Part shown: one piece after another, positions 5,381 through 6,628 of the stretch
Layout of the letters: each line of letters begins with the position of its first letter
Numbering within the stretch: the stretch's first letter is position 1
Assembly (NCBI GenBank): GCA_013698165.1
Contig: JACCVN010000397.1
Location: forward strand, 1-6,628
Reading direction: 5' to 3'
DNA: 6,628 nucleotides
Origin: Parachlamydiaceae bacterium
GTDB lineage: Bacteria; Chlamydiota; Chlamydiia; Chlamydiales; Parachlamydiaceae
Made by a program: the position numbers and the translations under genes
Notes under the pieces: generated by a model
Told to the model about the DNA's origin: nothing
Database searches by the model: none
The model's input: the letters and a program-made list of their open reading frames with translations, nothing else

Positions 5381-6223
5381 ATGAATAGCATTTACAAAAA
5401 ATTGTGTCTCTCATTCCTTTGCGGAATTGTCGCTTTTAGTGGCATGGCTGTAGCGAACGAAGCACGCGACGGTGCAGAAGTTCAAGCTCAATTGGGCGAT
5501 AGAGCCGGCACTACTAAGCAAGAAAGACAAGCCCTAAAATCTTTGCGTTCGAATGGAGAGTCAGCTTCTGCTGAGAATGCTCCTAGCAAAGAGGCAAATA
5601 AAACTTTCCGCATGACTCAAGAGATCACTATTGGCGCAGAGCCAACGGAAGGCGCTAATGTTGATGAAGCGCATGTTGCTAGCTATAAAAGTCCGGTAAC
5701 TTACATTACGACGCATGAAGGCGTCATGCACACTGTTTATTCTCTTTCACAATTCGGCGATTATGTGACTTTGAATGATGGTCTAACATGGTTTGTACGT
5801 CCTGCTGATAGATATAAGACTGGAAATTTTTTAGTTGTTACTGAGTATGATTATTTCTTAAATACGAATTTTTGCTACTTTACTGACAATATTCTTATCC
5901 TACCTGGCAGCGTTTTTTCAGCTTATGATTATGTGCTCGTCAATGCAACAACTGGAGAAACTCTTGAAGTTGATCTAGTTCAACCAACTCCTGGTCAGAT
6001 AGTATCTTCTTATACAGTGTTGGCTATTGCCGGCAATACTGTTTATCTGCAAGATGGCTCAATCTGGACAGTGCCTGCAAGTGATCAAGGCATGCTCTAC
6101 CGTTGGTATCCAGGTGATTCAATTACTATTGGTATCAATGATGGTTTCTTCACTGGCTGGAACCGCAACATCCTGATCAATGTCAACCTCAACGAATACG
6201 TTAGAGGCAATTGCATTAACTAA
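5381..6223 (+). CDS. exported protein of unknown function with an internally duplicated domain
   Basis: I do not recognise a named family. From the ATG at 5381 (AAGGTG Shine-Dalgarno seven bases upstream) it has 280 aa. An upstream in-frame TTG at 5348 would put 11 residues before the signal peptide and has no ribosome site. Residues 1-25 form a clear Sec signal peptide: MNSIYKK, a hydrophobic core LCLSFLCGIVAFSGM, and AVA before a likely cut at 25/26. A charged, low-complexity linker follows (about 26-100). The rest holds two related units: residues 120-161 and 211-253 align with one gap as Y-x-G-x-V-L-DG-W-V-D-N, for example LNDGLTWFVRPADR beside LQDGSIWTVPASDQ. Many aromatic, Asn and Asp residues and alternating hydrophobics suggest beta structure. 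It has no lipobox and no C-terminal membrane anchor, so it would be periplasmic, outer-surface or secreted. It appears to be a single-gene unit. Confidence 0.85.
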   Translation: MNSIYKKLCLSFLCGIVAFSGMAVANEARDGAEVQAQLGDRAGTTKQERQALKSLRSNGESASAENAPSKEANKTFRMTQEITIGAEPTEGANVDEAHVASYKSPVTYITTHEGVMHTVYSLSQFGDYVTLNDGLTWFVRPADRYKTGNFLVVTEYDYFLNTNFCYFTDNILILPGSVFSAYDYVLVNATTGETLEVDLVQPTPGQIVSSYTVLAIAGNTVYLQDGSIWTVPASDQGMLYRWYPGDSITIGINDGFFTGWNRNILINVNLNEYVRGNCIN

Positions 6224-6225
6224 TG

Positions 6226-6244
6226 CCGGTAAATAGTATACCGG
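6226..6244 (+). other. short hairpin right after the exported-protein stop codon
   Basis: CCGGTA (6226-6231) pairs perfectly with TACCGG (6239-6244) across seven bases, two bases after the TAA. The downstream sequence is A/T-rich (GATCTAATTGATTTTAAA) but has no U-run, so it may protect the mRNA 3' end or be a weak terminator. Confidence 0.35.
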
Positions 6245-6272
6245 GATCTAATTGATTTTAAACATTTGGGCT

Positions 6273-6366
6273 ATGCGAAAACTCCCGCGGTTGAGCTCAT
6301 TTATAAGACCTTGTATTGTACAATACAGAGCCTTTTAAATGAGCTCAACCCCGAGGCTTGGCGCAT
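6273..6366. repeat. second long fold-back palindrome, ungapped
   Basis: Bases pair in a single register around 6319/6320 with no bulge: about 36 Watson-Crick pairs and two G-T pairs out of 46, with a 2-base centre. The core is a perfect 15-bp arm pair, GGTTGAGCTCATTTA (6289-6303) with TAAATGAGCTCAACC (6336-6350). The apex is TGTATTG-TA-CAATACA. The outer ends are ATGCG and CGCAT. No T-run follows, so it is not an ordinary terminator. The arm segment GCGAAAACTCCCGCGGTTGA (6275-6294) matches the reverse complement of the right arm of the 2613-2770 palindrome (2717-2736) at 16 of 20 positions. Confidence 0.75.
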
Positions 6367-6500
6367 CCGAAATTTCTCTAGATTCAGCTATATCGAGTAT
6401 ATACTGTCGCAGCATTCGCGGCTTTTATTTTGACGACATTGGGCTTACGCCTTATCATTACCCAAATTTATCAAAACCTAAACATGTTTTAAAAGAGATG

Positions 6501-6531
6501 AACCCTTGTCAGGGTTATGAGGGCTTTTTTT
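6501..6531 (+). terminator. probable intrinsic terminator (possibly bidirectional)
   Basis: AACCCT (6501-6506) pairs with AGGGTT (6511-6516) across TGTC. A seven-T run follows at 6525-6531. The eight bases between stem and T-run are more than usual, but an alternative stem, CCCT (6503-6506) with AGGG (6520-6523), ends one base before the T-run. On the minus strand the same stem is followed by CATCTC and TTTT, so it may also stop leftward transcripts entering from beyond the window. Confidence 0.5.
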
Positions 6532-6580
6532 GCTTACCCGTAGCTAGCACACTGTTAAGGTAGTATTTTCGACTATTTCT

Positions 6581-6628
6581 GCGTCAAAGCCCCGTGGTGT
6601 GCCGATCGTAAAAGGGGCTGTATTTACT
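6581..6628. repeat. partial copy of the fold-back repeat, cut by the window edge
   Basis: GCGTCAAAGCCCCG (6581-6594) matches GCGCGAAAGCCCCG at 2647-2660 in 12 of 14 positions. Further on, GATC-GT-AAAAG matches GATC-AAAAG of the same arm (2670-2678), with related spacing. This would be the left half of another element whose right half lies outside. A local stem, AGCCCC (6588-6593) with GGGGCT (6614-6619), is also present. The similarity was found by eye over about 45 bases and is only moderate outside the two blocks. Confidence 0.4.

Larger units (their letters stand above)
6224..6628. other. 405-base region without a recognised gene
   Basis: It holds a short hairpin just after the exported-protein gene, a 94-base fold-back palindrome, a likely terminator, and a right-edge stretch resembling half of the element at 2613-2770. 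Nothing was recognised between 6367 and 6500. A 74-codon open frame (6339-6563) starts inside the palindrome arm, has no ribosome site and runs through the terminator. The last 27 codons on both strands happen to be open. Confidence 0.55.

Noticed and set aside
6339..6563. 74-codon plus-strand open frame
   Set aside because: It starts inside a palindrome arm without a ribosome site, runs through a likely terminator and has no recognisable composition or domain.
6544..6628. Minus-strand open frame of 27 codons entering from the right edge and ending with TAG at 6546-6544, facing the terminator
   Set aside because: It looks mildly protein-like, but the opposite strand is equally open over the same stretch. 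Part of it resembles the non-coding arm of the 2613-2770 palindrome. It is too short to call.

Overview
The window looks like a piece of a chlamydial chromosome, most likely from an environmental, amoeba-associated member of the Chlamydiae rather than Chlamydiaceae proper. The main reason is the plus-strand order rpe - efp - accB - accC. This matches the order I know from Chlamydia trachomatis (CT121-CT124), and each of the four proteins reads like its chlamydial counterpart, including the second, divergent chlamydial type of EF-P. The base composition is moderate rather than very AT-rich. Genus and species cannot be read from this stretch.

Layout. Bases 1-1589 carry a minus-strand operon. 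It begins with a small unrecognised membrane protein (1589-1200), continues with a MarC-family membrane protein (1190-591, GTG start), and ends with a second, YhgN-like MarC-family protein (566-1, cut by the window edge). A good sigma-70-type promoter for it lies at 1620-1648 and is covered by a long dyad (1622-1677). Bases 1590-1894 are a divergent intergenic region that also holds the structured leader of rpe. From about 1895 to 5245 the plus strand carries ribulose-phosphate 3-epimerase, EF-P, and the biotin carboxyl carrier and biotin carboxylase subunits of acetyl-CoA carboxylase. The last three are closely packed. They sit behind a 190-base gap filled by a long, imperfect fold-back palindrome (2613-2770) with a good promoter at its apex. 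In C. trachomatis accC is followed by ribosomal protein genes. Here it is followed by an exported protein of unknown function with an internally duplicated domain (5381-6223).

Bases 6224-6628 are non-coding as far as I can see. They hold a short hairpin, a second long fold-back palindrome (6273-6366), a likely terminator (6501-6531) and, at the very end, a stretch resembling half of the first fold-back element.

Functionally, efp-accB-accC combines a translation factor with the first half-reaction of fatty-acid synthesis (biotin carboxylation). The carboxyltransferase subunits (accA, accD) are not here. rpe belongs to the pentose phosphate pathway. The most unusual content is not a gene but the long palindromes in the intergenic regions. 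Parts of at least two of them, and possibly three, share sequence motifs, suggesting a dispersed fold-back repeat family.
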